43,617 nt of DNA from an uncultured Clostridia bacterium (lineage in GTDB: Bacteria; Bacillota; Clostridia; TANB77; CAG-508): the NCBI GenBank assembly GCA_948919095.1, contig CAQYCU010000005.1, forward strand, positions 8,169 through 51,785, given 5' to 3'. Each line of letters opens with the position of its first letter. Positions within the stretch are counted from its first letter, which is position 1. The notes beneath the pieces were generated by a model. That model did no database searches and was not told the origin of the DNA. It saw nothing but the letters and a program-made list of their open reading frames with translations. Shown here in pieces: positions 24,570-34,173 of the stretch. The position numbers were made by a program, and so were the translations under genes.

Positions 24570-25808
24570 TTATTCTTTATATCTCTTCATTACTATACAA
24601 GCATTGTGTCCACCAAAACCTAAAGAGTTTGACATTACAATATTTAATTCTTTTTTTCTTGGCTCATTTGGTACTATGTCCAAATCACATTCTTCGTCTT
24701 TTTCTCTATAGTTTATTGTAGGTGGTATCAATGAATTTTCCATAGCTTTTGTACAAATTATAGCTTCAACTGCACCTGCTGCTCCTAATAAATGCCCTGT
24801 ATTTCCTTTTGTCGAACTTACCATTACACTACTGCTTGCATTACCTAGAGCAATTTTTATAGCCTTTGTTTCTGTTAGATCATTTAAATGGGTTGAAGTT
24901 CCATGTGCATTTATGTAATCAATATCTTCTGGTTTTAGTTTAGCATCTTCCATAGCTCTTATCATAGCATTTGCTCCACCAACTCCTTCTGGGTCAGGAG
25001 ATGTTATATGATATGCATCTGTTGTTGAACCAAAGCCAATTATTTCTGCATATATCTTAGCACCTCTTTTTTTAGCATGTTCAAGTTCTTCTAATACAAG
25101 TACTCCAGCGCCTTCCGCCATCACAAATCCATTTCTTTCTTTATCAAATGGAATGCTTGCTCTATTTTTATCAGTTTCGCTGCTTAACGCTTTCATATTT
25201 TCAAATCCTGCTATTCCTGATGTGCATATACTTGCTTCTGTTCCACCAGCTAAAATTACATCTTCATATCCATGTTTTATAGTTTTATATGCTTCTCCTA
25301 TTGAATGTGTTGAAGATGCACATGCAGTTACTATTGATACTGACTCTCCTTTAAATCCAAATTCAATAGCTATATTTCCAGCTGGCATATTTACTATTGA
25401 ATTTGGTATAAACATCGGGGATACACGCTTATTTCCTTTTACATAATTTACTTCCATTTGTTCTTGTAATGTATTTAGTCCACCTATTCCAGTACTTACA
25501 AACACTCCAACTCTATTATAATCTGTATTTTCTTTTGTAATTCCGCTGTTTTTTACAGCTTCTCTTGCTGCAACTACTGCAAATTGAGATGATCTGTCAA
25601 ATCGCTTTGTTTGCTTAGGTTCAAAATAATCTAATGGGTTATAATTTTTTACTTCTGCTGCTAATTTTGTTTTAAAATTTTCTGTATCAAATATTGTCAC
25701 ATTGTCAATTCCGCATTTTTTATTTTCTATACTTTTCCATAAATCTACTACATTATTTCCTATCGGAGTTATTGCTCCAAATCCCGTTATTACTACTCTT
25801 CTTTCCAT
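24570..25808 (-). CDS. fabF: 3-oxoacyl-ACP synthase II
   Basis: The 412-residue condensing enzyme extends acyl-ACP with malonyl-ACP. The catalytic triad is Cys163 (VTACASSTHSIG), His in NAHGTSTHLND and His in STKGNTGHLLGAAGA. It ends in SNSLGFGGHNACIV. Its ATG shares one base with the fabG stop (TAATG), so the two are coupled. No fabH (KAS III) is present in the window, so initiation must be supplied from elsewhere. Confidence 0.97.
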   Translation of the reverse strand: MERRVVITGFGAITPIGNNVVDLWKSIENKKCGIDNVTIFDTENFKTKLAAEVKNYNPLDYFEPKQTKRFDRSSQFAVVAAREAVKNSGITKENTDYNRVGVFVSTGIGGLNTLQEQMEVNYVKGNKRVSPMFIPNSIVNMPAGNIAIEFGFKGESVSIVTACASSTHSIGEAYKTIKHGYEDVILAGGTEASICTSGIAGFENMKALSSETDKNRASIPFDKERNGFVMAEGAGVLVLEELEHAKKRGAKIYAEIIGFGSTTDAYHITSPDPEGVGGANAMIRAMEDAKLKPEDIDYINAHGTSTHLNDLTETKAIKIALGNASSSVMVSSTKGNTGHLLGAAGAVEAIICTKAMENSLIPPTINYREKDEECDLDIVPNEPRKKELNIVMSNSLGFGGHNACIVMKRYKE

Positions 25809-26539
25809 TATAATAATCCTCCATCAACACAAATAACCTGCCCAGTAATATATGAACTATCCTCACTTGCTAAAAACTTAACAACATTTGCAACATCTTT
25901 TGCAGTGCCTACTCTTTTAAGTGGAATATTTTTTGTAATTTCATCTTTAATTTCATCTTTTAAAATATCTGTCATGTCTGTTTCAATAAACCCTGGAGCT
26001 ACAGCATTCACTAATATCCCTCTTGATGCTACTTCTTTTGCTAAACTTTTGGTAAATCCAATTATCCCAGCTTTTGATGCTGAATAATTTGTTTGACCAG
26101 CATTTCCACTAATTCCAACAACTGATGAAATATTTATAATTCTACCAGAGCGTGATTTTATCATATGGCTAATTACATTTTTTGTTACATTAAATGTGCC
26201 TACTAAATTTATATCTATAACGTCTTCAAAGTCTTCTTTTTTCATTCTCATTAATAATGTGTCTTTTGTAATTCCTGCATTATTAACTAATACATCTATT
26301 TTTCCATACTCATCTATTATATTTTTTATGCATTTTTCACAATCTTCAAAACTTGAAACGTCACCTTGTACTGTTAAACATTTTACGCCCTTTTCTTCTA
26401 TTTCCTTTTTTGTAATTTTTAAATTTTCATTTTCATATCTATAGTTAATTGCAATATCATATCCACTTTCCGCTAGTGTAATTGCAATTTCTTTTCCGAT
26501 TCCTCTAGTACTTCCTGTAACAAATGCTACTTTATTCAT
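25808..26539 (-). CDS. fabG: 3-oxoacyl-ACP reductase
   Basis: The 243-residue SDR reduces 3-oxoacyl-ACP with NADPH. It shows TGSTRGIGKEIA at the cofactor site, NNAGITKDTLLMRM, ISSVVGISGNAGQTNYSASKAG with the Y-x3-K pair, and the ending VTGQVICVDGGLL. The order fabD-fabG-fabF is the standard Firmicutes arrangement. AAAGGAA precedes the ATG at 26539. Confidence 0.96.
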   Translation of the reverse strand: MNKVAFVTGSTRGIGKEIAITLAESGYDIAINYRYENENLKITKKEIEEKGVKCLTVQGDVSSFEDCEKCIKNIIDEYGKIDVLVNNAGITKDTLLMRMKKEDFEDVIDINLVGTFNVTKNVISHMIKSRSGRIINISSVVGISGNAGQTNYSASKAGIIGFTKSLAKEVASRGILVNAVAPGFIETDMTDILKDEIKDEITKNIPLKRVGTAKDVANVVKFLASEDSSYITGQVICVDGGLL

Positions 26540-26611
26540 TGATTTATTTTCCTTTCTAATTTATTCAGATTTACATTTTCCCCAATAACAGGTAACTTAA
26601 ATAAAATTTAA

Positions 26612-27556
26612 TTATATTTTTTTAAGTTCTTGAAGTGCCAACTTCAAATTATCAACATTATATATATTCAATATCTTTCTTTCCTCATCAGTATAAGTTG
26701 GCATTCTTTTTACGCATCCCGTTAATGTTTTTCCAGGGCCTATTTCTATAAATGTATCTATGTTGATATCAAACATAGTTTGAATTGACTTTGAAAATCT
26801 TACAGGATTTACAATATGTTTTGTTAAAATATCTTTTATGTCATCTGTATCTTTATATATTTGTCCATCTATATTTTTTACTACTTTCGTTTCAAATGCT
26901 CTAAATTCAATCTTTTCTAATTCTTTTCGTAATGCTTTTGAACTTTCTTCTAATTTTACAGTGTGAAATGGTCCTGCTGTTTTTACAGGTATTACCTTTT
27001 TTGCTCCTATTTCTTTTGCAATAATTGTAGCTTCTTCTATAGCTTTTCTTTCTCCTGAAATTGCAACATGCCCTATGCAATTATAATTAGCAGGAACAAC
27101 AAAACCTGATTTTACTTTTCTGCAAAGTTCTTCAACTTGGTCATCTTTTAATCCCATGACTGATGCCATTTGCCAATCTCCCTTTGGGATAAGATTTTGC
27201 ATATATTCTCCTCTTTTTTGAACAAGCTTTACTCCTTGATCAAATGATAATGCTTTACTGTTTATTAATGCAGTATATTCTCCAAGACTTAATCCAGCTG
27301 ACATTTCACATACAATATCGTTTTCCTTTAGGATTTCTATAATTGCTAATGAATTTGTTAGCATAGCAAGTTGAGTATATTTAGTTTCATTTAATTTTTC
27401 TTCTGGTCCTTGAAATGAAATTTCTGCAATATCTACTCCTGTTATTTCTTCTACTCTATTATATATATTGCGTACCGTTTCATATTCTTCATATAAATCT
27501 TTTCCCATTCCAACAGTTTGTGAACCCTGTCCTGGAAATAAAAATGCTATCTTCAT
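26612..27556 (-). CDS. fabD: Malonyl-CoA:ACP transacylase
   Basis: The 314-residue enzyme transfers malonyl from CoA to ACP. It has FPGQGSQTVGMGKDLYE near the start, the nucleophile Ser90 in SAGLSLGEYTAL, His in AGPFHTVKLEES and the ending IEIGPGKTLTG. Its ATG lies 67 bases after birA. Length and motifs are normal. Confidence 0.96.
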   Translation of the reverse strand: MKIAFLFPGQGSQTVGMGKDLYEEYETVRNIYNRVEEITGVDIAEISFQGPEEKLNETKYTQLAMLTNSLAIIEILKENDIVCEMSAGLSLGEYTALINSKALSFDQGVKLVQKRGEYMQNLIPKGDWQMASVMGLKDDQVEELCRKVKSGFVVPANYNCIGHVAISGERKAIEEATIIAKEIGAKKVIPVKTAGPFHTVKLEESSKALRKELEKIEFRAFETKVVKNIDGQIYKDTDDIKDILTKHIVNPVRFSKSIQTMFDINIDTFIEIGPGKTLTGCVKRMPTYTDEERKILNIYNVDNLKLALQELKKI

Positions 27557-27623
27557 TTTAATTTTATCCTTTCTTGAGCTTTATCAATTTTTATTTTCTC
27601 TGTTCAACAACAATAAATTTTTA

Positions 27624-28196
27624 TTATCTTACACCTAATATCTCTTTCTCAAAATGATTGCAGAATTCTGTTATAAATTCTTCTCTATCTACTTCAATAC
27701 CAAATTCATTCTTAATCGAAGTAGCTATATTTTTTATATCATCAGTAAAGTTTTCTTTGTTAGTATTTATTCCTATTCCAATTACTATATATTTAACTTT
27801 CTCATTTAATGTTTTAGTTTGTGTAAGTATGCCTCCAACTTTTTTATTATTTATGATAAGGTCATTTGGCTTCTTTATATTTACTTTAATTTTATATTTT
27901 GTTTTGAAAATATCTACTATGATTTTTGCTATCTCAGTAGTTAGTCCTTCTAAATCTTTTATGTCACAATCTGTATTTATATAAAATGAAAATGCAATAT
28001 TGTTTTTTTCATCAGTACGCCAGGTTCTCCCATGAGTTCCTTTTCCATTTGTTTGTATATCAGCTATAACTACTGTTCCATTCTTAATTTTTCCCTTTTC
28101 TATAAGTCTAAATATTTCACTTTGAGTAGAATCTATCTTTTTATGATATATAATTTTTCTTCCTAAAAATTTTGTTTCTAATTTTTTAAATCCCAT
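27624..28196 (-). CDS. birA: Biotin-protein ligase, catalytic domain only
   Basis: The 190-residue enzyme activates biotin as biotinyl-AMP and attaches it to AccB. The key motif is GKGTHGRTW, a variant of GRGRxGRxW, followed by NNIAFSFYI and KKPNDLIINNKKVGGILTQ with the conserved KWPND-like Lys. The N-terminal DNA-binding domain of group II BirA is absent, so it is a monofunctional ligase. The usual small C-terminal domain is also short or missing. Start chosen at ATG 28196, with AAAGGA upstream. Placement inside a fatty-acid operon fits its only evident local target, AccB. Confidence 0.9.
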   Translation of the reverse strand: MGFKKLETKFLGRKIIYHKKIDSTQSEIFRLIEKGKIKNGTVVIADIQTNGKGTHGRTWRTDEKNNIAFSFYINTDCDIKDLEGLTTEIAKIIVDIFKTKYKIKVNIKKPNDLIINNKKVGGILTQTKTLNEKVKYIVIGIGINTNKENFTDDIKNIATSIKNEFGIEVDREEFITEFCNHFEKEILGVR

Positions 28197-28265
28197 GCAT
28201 AGTTTCCTTTGTCTATAAAACAATTTAATTCATTGTTTAAAGTTTTACTTGGTCTTACTATATTT

Positions 28266-29975
28266 TTAATTATTAATTCTGTCTAAGTTTGCCTGTCTTT
28301 TTAGTTTGTTTGTTGTTGTTCTAATTAATGGCTCTTCTGTTAAAATCAACCCTCTTATTGCTTTATAGTTTGGCATTATTCTATTTATGTCTTTAATCTT
28401 TTTTAATATTACATCATATATCTCATCATCTGTATTAACTTTGTATACATCCTTTACAAGTTCTTTATCATATACAATTTCTACATTTATTCTTATATCG
28501 TCTTTGTCCTCTGTTCGTTGCTTTCCAAATATAAACGATTCCTTAACCCCTTCTATTTTGTTTACCAAGTTTTCCATTTCTTCTGGAAAAATATTCTTTC
28601 CATTTTTTAATACTATTACACTTTTCTTTCTTCCACAAATAAATATATATCCATCTTCATCTATTCTTGCTAGATCTCCTGTATAAAACCAACCATCCTT
28701 TAAAACTTCATTAGTTGCTCTTTTATTTCCATAGTATTCAAGCATTATGTTTGGTCCCTTTACAACAAGTTCTCCAACACCATCTTTATTTTCATCTACA
28801 ATTTTTGCTTCTACATTTGGAACAGTTTTTCCTATTGAGCCTACTTTATGATACTTTTCTGTACCAATAGCTACCACTGGTGATGTCTCTGTTAATCCAT
28901 ATCCTTGTACTAAGTTTATTCCAAGTAGTCTATATTTTTCTTCTATTTCTTTATCTAATGCGGCAGCTCCACTTATGAATAATTTAATTCTTCCCCCTAA
29001 CATGTCATGTATTTCTTTAAATGCTTTTTTTCTTTCTTCCATTGTAGAATTCCTGTATTTTTCTTCATTATTTAATATTTCTTGAAGCCTACCTTGCTTT
29101 TCTAATTGTTTTCTAATAATCATAAATATACGTTCATATATTGCTGGAACACATGCCATTACTGTCACATTATATTCCTTTAGGTTTTCTACTACATGCC
29201 TTAGGCCATCGCAAAATACCGTTTGTGCTCCTGTATATAATGAAAATAAAAATCCAACAGTACATTCAAATACATGGTGAATTGGTAGTATTGATAAAAG
29301 TATATCTTCTGAGTTTACATTTAGTACACTTCCTATATCCATTAGATTTGAACATATATTACTATGTGAAAGTGCTACTACTTTTGATTTTGCAGTAGTG
29401 CCTGATGTAAATAACATTATACTCATTGTTTCTGGATTTATTTTTGCATTAGTAAAATTTGTATCTCCTGCATCTATGAGCTCTTTTCCTTTTTCTATTA
29501 ATTCTTTTTGTGAATATCTCCCTTCTTTGTGCTCAACTAAATCCATTGATATTATATTTTTTAGTTTGTTTTTTTCAGAATATTTTATTTTTTCTAGCGT
29601 TTCAATATATTTTTTTGAACAGAATATTGCTTCAACTTCTGACCTTTCTATTAAATCTTCTAATTCATTTTCTGGTAATGATTTGTCTAATGGTACAACT
29701 ATTCCTGTACCACAAACTACTGATAAATATGCTATCTCCCATTCATATCTGTTTTCTCCAATAATTGCTATTCTTTTATCTTTAAGTCCTAAATCAATTA
29801 ATGCTGTTCCAAGGTAGTCAACCATATCTCTTACTTCATTATGTGTATATGTTATATATTTATCTTTTTCAATCTTTATTTTATATGCCTTTTTTTCTCC
29901 ATATAATTTTCTCGTTTTTTTTAGCATATCTTTTAAATCAGTTATTTTCAAATAATTATATAATCTCTTATCCAT
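28266..29975 (-). CDS. AMP-binding acyl-CoA/acyl-ACP synthetase, first gene of the fatty-acid operon
   Basis: The 569-residue ANL-family enzyme has MLFTSGTTAKSKVVALSHSN, GYGLTETSPVVAIG, DGWFYTGDLARIDEDGYIFI and GRKKSVIVLKNGKNI, with TTTNKLKRQ near the end. It is a paralogue of the synthetase at 9664-11382, with the same layout and ending. It precedes birA by 69 bases and the fab/acc genes beyond, all on one strand without a visible terminator. That position suggests it feeds acyl groups, possibly from the environment, into ACP-linked synthesis; acceptor CoA or ACP is not decidable. A palindrome matching that of the paralogue lies 100 bases before the ATG. Confidence 0.9.
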   Translation of the reverse strand: MDKRLYNYLKITDLKDMLKKTRKLYGEKKAYKIKIEKDKYITYTHNEVRDMVDYLGTALIDLGLKDKRIAIIGENRYEWEIAYLSVVCGTGIVVPLDKSLPENELEDLIERSEVEAIFCSKKYIETLEKIKYSEKNKLKNIISMDLVEHKEGRYSQKELIEKGKELIDAGDTNFTNAKINPETMSIMLFTSGTTAKSKVVALSHSNICSNLMDIGSVLNVNSEDILLSILPIHHVFECTVGFLFSLYTGAQTVFCDGLRHVVENLKEYNVTVMACVPAIYERIFMIIRKQLEKQGRLQEILNNEEKYRNSTMEERKKAFKEIHDMLGGRIKLFISGAAALDKEIEEKYRLLGINLVQGYGLTETSPVVAIGTEKYHKVGSIGKTVPNVEAKIVDENKDGVGELVVKGPNIMLEYYGNKRATNEVLKDGWFYTGDLARIDEDGYIFICGRKKSVIVLKNGKNIFPEEMENLVNKIEGVKESFIFGKQRTEDKDDIRINVEIVYDKELVKDVYKVNTDDEIYDVILKKIKDINRIMPNYKAIRGLILTEEPLIRTTTNKLKRQANLDRINN

Positions 29976-30074
29976 ATTTTTCCTCTTACTTGTAGTTGTT
30001 TTTCTTTACATTAGTGTCTTTTAAATATTTTTTGCTTTATTATTTTTATCACATTTTTTTTTAAAAGTCATTAG

Positions 30075-30088
30075 ACTGAGTGGTCAGT
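30075..30088. promoter_or_regulatory. Palindromic operator copy 2 (ACTGAGTGGTCAGT)
   Basis: Perfect ACTGA / TCAGT arms with a four-base centre. On the minus strand a TATACT -10-like box (30086-30091) overlaps the arm, so binding would block the promoter of the fatty-acid operon. The partner site is at 11446-11459. Confidence 0.68.
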
Positions 30089-30140
30089 ATAAGTAATTTT
30101 TTTGTAAATATTCACTGCTATTAGATATTAAGTATTGCAA

Positions 30141-30166
30141 AAAAGTCGTTCATTTGAACGACTTTT
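30141..30166 (-). terminator. Terminator of the ABC exporter operon
   Basis: AAGTCGTTCA (30143-30152) and TGAACGACTT (30155-30164) form a ten-bp stem with A and T runs on both sides. It lies five bases after the permease stop codon on the minus strand and could work in both directions. Confidence 0.9.
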
Positions 30167-30170
30167 TATT

Positions 30171-31346
30171 CTAATCTTCTCTTCTTTTTTTCCTTGAAAC
30201 TGTATTTGATAATATAACAAATATAATTGCAAAGCAGACCATAACAGCCATATTAGGAATAATTTCTTTTAATGAACTTACATCAATATTTTCAAGTGTT
30301 GCTATTTTTTCATTTGTACTTATGTAATAAAATGATGGCAATATATGTGCAATCTTAAGTACAGTGTCTGGTAGCCACTGCATTGGCACAAATGCACCAC
30401 ATAAAAAGCTTGAACCTAAGGCTATTACATTTACTATTCCATTTATCGCATTTTTGTTTGACACTATACTTCCTATAAGTAGAGCTATTGTTGCAGCACA
30501 CATTGTAAATATGAATGAATTTATGATATACAAAGCTCCTTGAATTGTAAACATTATTTTTCCAATCAATACAAAACTTAATAAAACATATATCCCCCAT
30601 AACCATAGCGAAAACATAATATTAGCCATAAGTAATTCTCTATTTATTTTTCTATAAGTCGTACTACTTACATTAATTCTTCTTTGTATCTTCTTATTTC
30701 TAAAACTAGATAATATTAATGAAACAACATATACTAAAGCTGCTAATATGCTATAGTTTACAAAGTTGTAATAAAATGTTGCTTTTGATAAACTGTTTGT
30801 GTCTAATTTTGATGTAATTTCAACTTCTGTATTTTTCGATAAAGTATCGTTTATTTTGCTTATAAGTTTTTCTTCATTCTCCTTGCTGATTTTTCCATTT
30901 TCGTCTTTGTATATTTCTCTATAACTATTTGCTGTCCTAATGTATCTTGAAACTAACATTTCTGCAAATGACGATTCTGCTGTATCACAAGTTTTAATCT
31001 CAAGATTTACATTCTTCCCATTTAAAAAATCTTCGTTATAATTTTCAGGAATATATACTATGTAATGTACCTCTCTATAAAATAAAGCATCATTTCTCGC
31101 TTCTTCATTGTCAGCTATATTTACCGCTTCACTATTTCCTTTAATATAATCAATTAAATCTTTTGTAATTCCTTTTTCTTCGTCATTATTTACAACTAGA
31201 ATATCAGGTTTACTTGCAGTAAAGTTTATTGAACTGTCGCTTGTTTGCATATTAAATCCACCAAAAGCAATTAAGATTACTGTGTACATTATTACAATAA
31301 ATTTGTTTTTATTTAATATCTTAAAAAATGTTTTAAATGCTGTCAT
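30171..31346 (-). CDS. ABC-2 type transporter permease (second)
   Basis: The 391-residue membrane protein has one N-terminal segment (FIVIMYTVILIAFGGF), a large outside loop of about 160 residues, then five or six membrane segments. The segment IALGSSFLCGAFVPMQWLP is typical of ABC-2 exporter permeases. It overlaps the preceding permease gene by 14 bases. With its partner and the ATPase it should form a heterodimeric exporter; cargo unknown, perhaps a peptide or drug given the TetR control. Confidence 0.87.
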   Translation of the reverse strand: MTAFKTFFKILNKNKFIVIMYTVILIAFGGFNMQTSDSSINFTASKPDILVVNNDEEKGITKDLIDYIKGNSEAVNIADNEEARNDALFYREVHYIVYIPENYNEDFLNGKNVNLEIKTCDTAESSFAEMLVSRYIRTANSYREIYKDENGKISKENEEKLISKINDTLSKNTEVEITSKLDTNSLSKATFYYNFVNYSILAALVYVVSLILSSFRNKKIQRRINVSSTTYRKINRELLMANIMFSLWLWGIYVLLSFVLIGKIMFTIQGALYIINSFIFTMCAATIALLIGSIVSNKNAINGIVNVIALGSSFLCGAFVPMQWLPDTVLKIAHILPSFYYISTNEKIATLENIDVSSLKEIIPNMAVMVCFAIIFVILSNTVSRKKRRED

Positions 31347-32514
31347 ATTTTTGCCTCCTTATGCTGATGTATGATATAATAATTAATACTGCTGAAAATA
31401 TAAGTAAGCTTGTTAGATTAAATATATATCTATCTAAGGTATCATAATAATATAATGAGTAAAATCCATCTGTTATCATACTTGCTGGATTTAATTTATT
31501 TATAATTGGAATATTCTTATCAACAATATATTTCATTGTAATTCCCATCATTCCAGATAAGAAGCAGCCTAGCATTGTAATTGAAATAATTATACCTGTT
31601 TTAGTATTTTCATTTGTTTTAAATATTGTTCCTACAAATGTCCCTATTGATAAACCTGCTAAACATCCTGCTAAAGCTAGGCTAACAACAAGTCCTAAAT
31701 TATTTCCATAATCTACTTTTAAAACAAATATTGTATATACAAATAATATAGCAATTCCTATTAGCTGTGTTAAGTAACTTGCACAAACACTACTTAGTAT
31801 AACTTTAATTTTATTAGTTGGAGCAACTGATACACGCTTTCCTTGTGGTGACATATTAGCTAAACTTTTATTTATTGTTACAACTCCTAATATTCCTCCA
31901 TATAAACAAGTCATTGCAATTAAAGTATAAAACTCTATCATTGTGTAACTTAAATTTTTATTTGAAATGTTATTTAATTCTACCTCTTGTTCGAATGCAA
32001 GCTTTATTATTCTATCATATAACTCATCATAATCTATATTAAAGTTTCCAGTTACAAATTGTTTGCTTATTTCTTTTGTTGCCATCTCAGTAATAATCTC
32101 GCTCGTTTGTGTAATTTCTTCTATTACATATTTAAATATGGTTTGGTCAATTCCATTTGTATTAAATATAACTTTTGGGTTCTCGTCTTCTAGCTTCATA
32201 TAACCAATTATATCTTTATTTTCAAGTAATTCTTTTGCTTTTTCTTCTGTTACATATGTTGTATTAAATAATCTATCTTCACTATTTTCATCACTTAAAT
32301 TTTCAAAAACTGTTGTAAAAATTTCATTGTTTTTAAATTCTTCATTTTCAATTATTGCTATATCTATGATATTCAAACTTTCGCTGTTTTCAATATTAGA
32401 AAAAGCCATGTTGAAAAATGTTCCTAATATTATTGGAAAGGCAAATGTCCAAAATATTAGAGTTCTATCTTTAAAAAGGTTTTTTAAGGTATACTTAAAG
32501 TTATGTGTAAACAT
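31333..32514 (-). CDS. ABC-2 type transporter permease (first)
   Basis: The 393-residue protein has the same plan as its neighbour: an N-terminal membrane segment (IFWTFAFPIILGTFFNMAF), an outside domain of about 150 residues, and a C-terminal bundle with GTFVGTIFKTNENTKTGIII and CFLSGMMGITM. The start ATG at 32514 overlaps the stop of the ATPase gene by one base. The two permeases are diverged, consistent with a heterodimer. Confidence 0.87.
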   Translation of the reverse strand: MFTHNFKYTLKNLFKDRTLIFWTFAFPIILGTFFNMAFSNIENSESLNIIDIAIIENEEFKNNEIFTTVFENLSDENSEDRLFNTTYVTEEKAKELLENKDIIGYMKLEDENPKVIFNTNGIDQTIFKYVIEEITQTSEIITEMATKEISKQFVTGNFNIDYDELYDRIIKLAFEQEVELNNISNKNLSYTMIEFYTLIAMTCLYGGILGVVTINKSLANMSPQGKRVSVAPTNKIKVILSSVCASYLTQLIGIAILFVYTIFVLKVDYGNNLGLVVSLALAGCLAGLSIGTFVGTIFKTNENTKTGIIISITMLGCFLSGMMGITMKYIVDKNIPIINKLNPASMITDGFYSLYYYDTLDRYIFNLTSLLIFSAVLIIISYISIRRQKYDSI

Positions 32515-33452
32515 TAATCACGTAGCTCCTTTCCTGTTAGTTCTAGAAATACGTCATTAAGTGTTGGTCTTTCAGAATATATTTTGTTATATTGTATACC
32601 CTCTTTTTTCAAATAGTCAATCATATCAATTAGATTATGTTTGCCTTTTTTATATGTAACTACTAATGAACTTCCATTGAATGTTACCTCGTCAACATTA
32701 GTTAGCTTTTTTATTTTTTCTATATTTTCATTATCAAAGTTGTGTACTTCTAATGTAACTTTTTCTTCTATTTTAGCAAGTTCCTTTAATTCATCAGTTG
32801 TCCCAGTTGCAAGAATTTTCCCTTTATCAAGGATAATTACTCTATCGCAAAGTATTTCAACTTCTTCCATATAATGAGTTGTGTACACAATAGTAGCTCC
32901 ATTATCACGTAATTTTTTAATTCCATCTAATATATTATTTCTACTTTGTGGGTCAACTGCAACTGTTGGTTCATCTAAAAATATTAATTTTGGTTTATGT
33001 GCAATACCACAAGCAATGTTAAGTCTTCTTAAAAGTCCTCCTGATAGTTTCTTAGGATAGAATTTTTTAAAATCTTCTAAGCCTACAAGTTCTATTGCAT
33101 CTTCTACATATTTTTTTCTTGTCTCTTTATCACGTATATATAGACCGCAAAAATAGTCTATATTTTCATAAACAGTTAATTCTTCAAATACTGCAATATC
33201 TTGAAATACTACTCCAATTTTTGCTTTTATGTCATATGCATCTGGTTTCATTTCTTTTCCAAATATCCTAATACTTCCTTTGCTAAAATTTAATAGTGAT
33301 AGTATACAATTCATTGTTGTTGATTTTCCACTTCCATTTGGCCCCAGTAATCCTAATATCTCACCTTCATGTACTTCAAATGATAAATTATCTATTGCTG
33401 TTAATTCTTTATACTTCTTTTCTAGGTTTTTAACCTCTATTATGTTATTCAA
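32514..33452 (-). CDS. ABC transporter ATP-binding protein
   Basis: The 312-residue ATPase carries Walker A GPNGSGKST (37-45), a Q-loop in VVFQD, signature LSGGLLRRL (a variant with Leu where Gln is usual), Walker B LIFLDEPTVAVDP and the switch His in TTHYMEE. The C-terminal 90 residues form the accessory domain common to drug and antibiotic exporter ATPases. It powers the two permeases encoded immediately downstream. Confidence 0.94.
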   Translation of the reverse strand: MNNIIEVKNLEKKYKELTAIDNLSFEVHEGEILGLLGPNGSGKSTTMNCILSLLNFSKGSIRIFGKEMKPDAYDIKAKIGVVFQDIAVFEELTVYENIDYFCGLYIRDKETRKKYVEDAIELVGLEDFKKFYPKKLSGGLLRRLNIACGIAHKPKLIFLDEPTVAVDPQSRNNILDGIKKLRDNGATIVYTTHYMEEVEILCDRVIILDKGKILATGTTDELKELAKIEEKVTLEVHNFDNENIEKIKKLTNVDEVTFNGSSLVVTYKKGKHNLIDMIDYLKKEGIQYNKIYSERPTLNDVFLELTGKELRD

Positions 33453-33556
33453 ATTTTACCTCCTTATATAATACTGTTAATTTAAAAGTAGTTTAACTTT
33501 TATATTAATTGTTTTTTAAATTAGTCATTATTTAATTTTTCTTTAGTTTATTTTAG

Positions 33557-34117
33557 TCAACTGTTATATCCTTTGAATAATTCATTTACTGTTTCTATCA
33601 AAAATTTTCTAATTTCTTTATCTGAAAGTTCTACTGTCTTAGTTGCTGTTAAACATGCTAGTCCATGTGTAAATATCCAAACCTTAGTATGAAAGTCTTT
33701 TAACTTGTCTTCTGACAAATTAAATATTGTTGTAATTGAGTTCATAACATTTTCATTTGTATTCTTATCTACTTCAAAGAACTCATCTAAGTTCATATTA
33801 CTTTTCTGCATAAATAATATTTTATAAAATTCTGGATAGTCTTTTGCAAACTTTACATATGCCATTCCTTTTGCCAAATATGGATGCTTTTCATCAGTTG
33901 CTTGCTCCAAATTTTCTTTATATTTGTTGTGTATCTTTTCTTTTACTTCTTCAATTAATTCATTCATGTCTGTAAAGTTATGATATATCAGTTGAACTGA
34001 ACCGCCCAATTTTTTAGCTAAACTTCTAGCATTTAACGAAGACAAACCCTCTTCTTTTACAATTTCATATGCGGTATCTATTATCTCTTCTCTTTGAAAT
34101 CTTTTGAGTGGTGGCAT
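33557..34117 (-). CDS. TetR-family regulator of the ABC exporter
   Basis: The 186-residue protein has a TetR helix-turn-helix (REEIIDTAYEIVKEEGLSSLNARSLAKKLGGSVQLIYHNF) and a TetR C-terminal-like ligand domain. It is the first gene of the exporter operon, 104 bases ahead of the ATPase gene. A perfect-consensus promoter and a palindrome over the transcription start (34148-34161) suggest autorepression of the whole operon, released by an exported compound. AAGGAG precedes the ATG. Confidence 0.9.
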   Translation of the reverse strand: MPPLKRFQREEIIDTAYEIVKEEGLSSLNARSLAKKLGGSVQLIYHNFTDMNELIEEVKEKIHNKYKENLEQATDEKHPYLAKGMAYVKFAKDYPEFYKILFMQKSNMNLDEFFEVDKNTNENVMNSITTIFNLSEDKLKDFHTKVWIFTHGLACLTATKTVELSDKEIRKFLIETVNELFKGYNS

Positions 34118-34147
34118 TTAATCAATCTCCTTATTTAATTATGTTGT

Positions 34148-34161
34148 ATAACGCTCGTTAT
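34148..34161. promoter_or_regulatory. Operator of the TetR-ABC operon (ATAACG-CT-CGTTAT)
   Basis: A perfect 6+2+6 palindrome lies just after the predicted transcription start and 31 bases before the TetR ATG. Placement is right for autorepression. It differs from the ACTRA..TCAGT operator of the other TetR protein. Confidence 0.7.
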
Positions 34162-34173
34162 ATAACAACAGTT

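Noticed and set aside
30355..30606. Cysteine-rich minus-strand frame inside the permease gene
   Set aside because: It lies on the same strand but out of frame within a well-supported permease and has no ribosome site.
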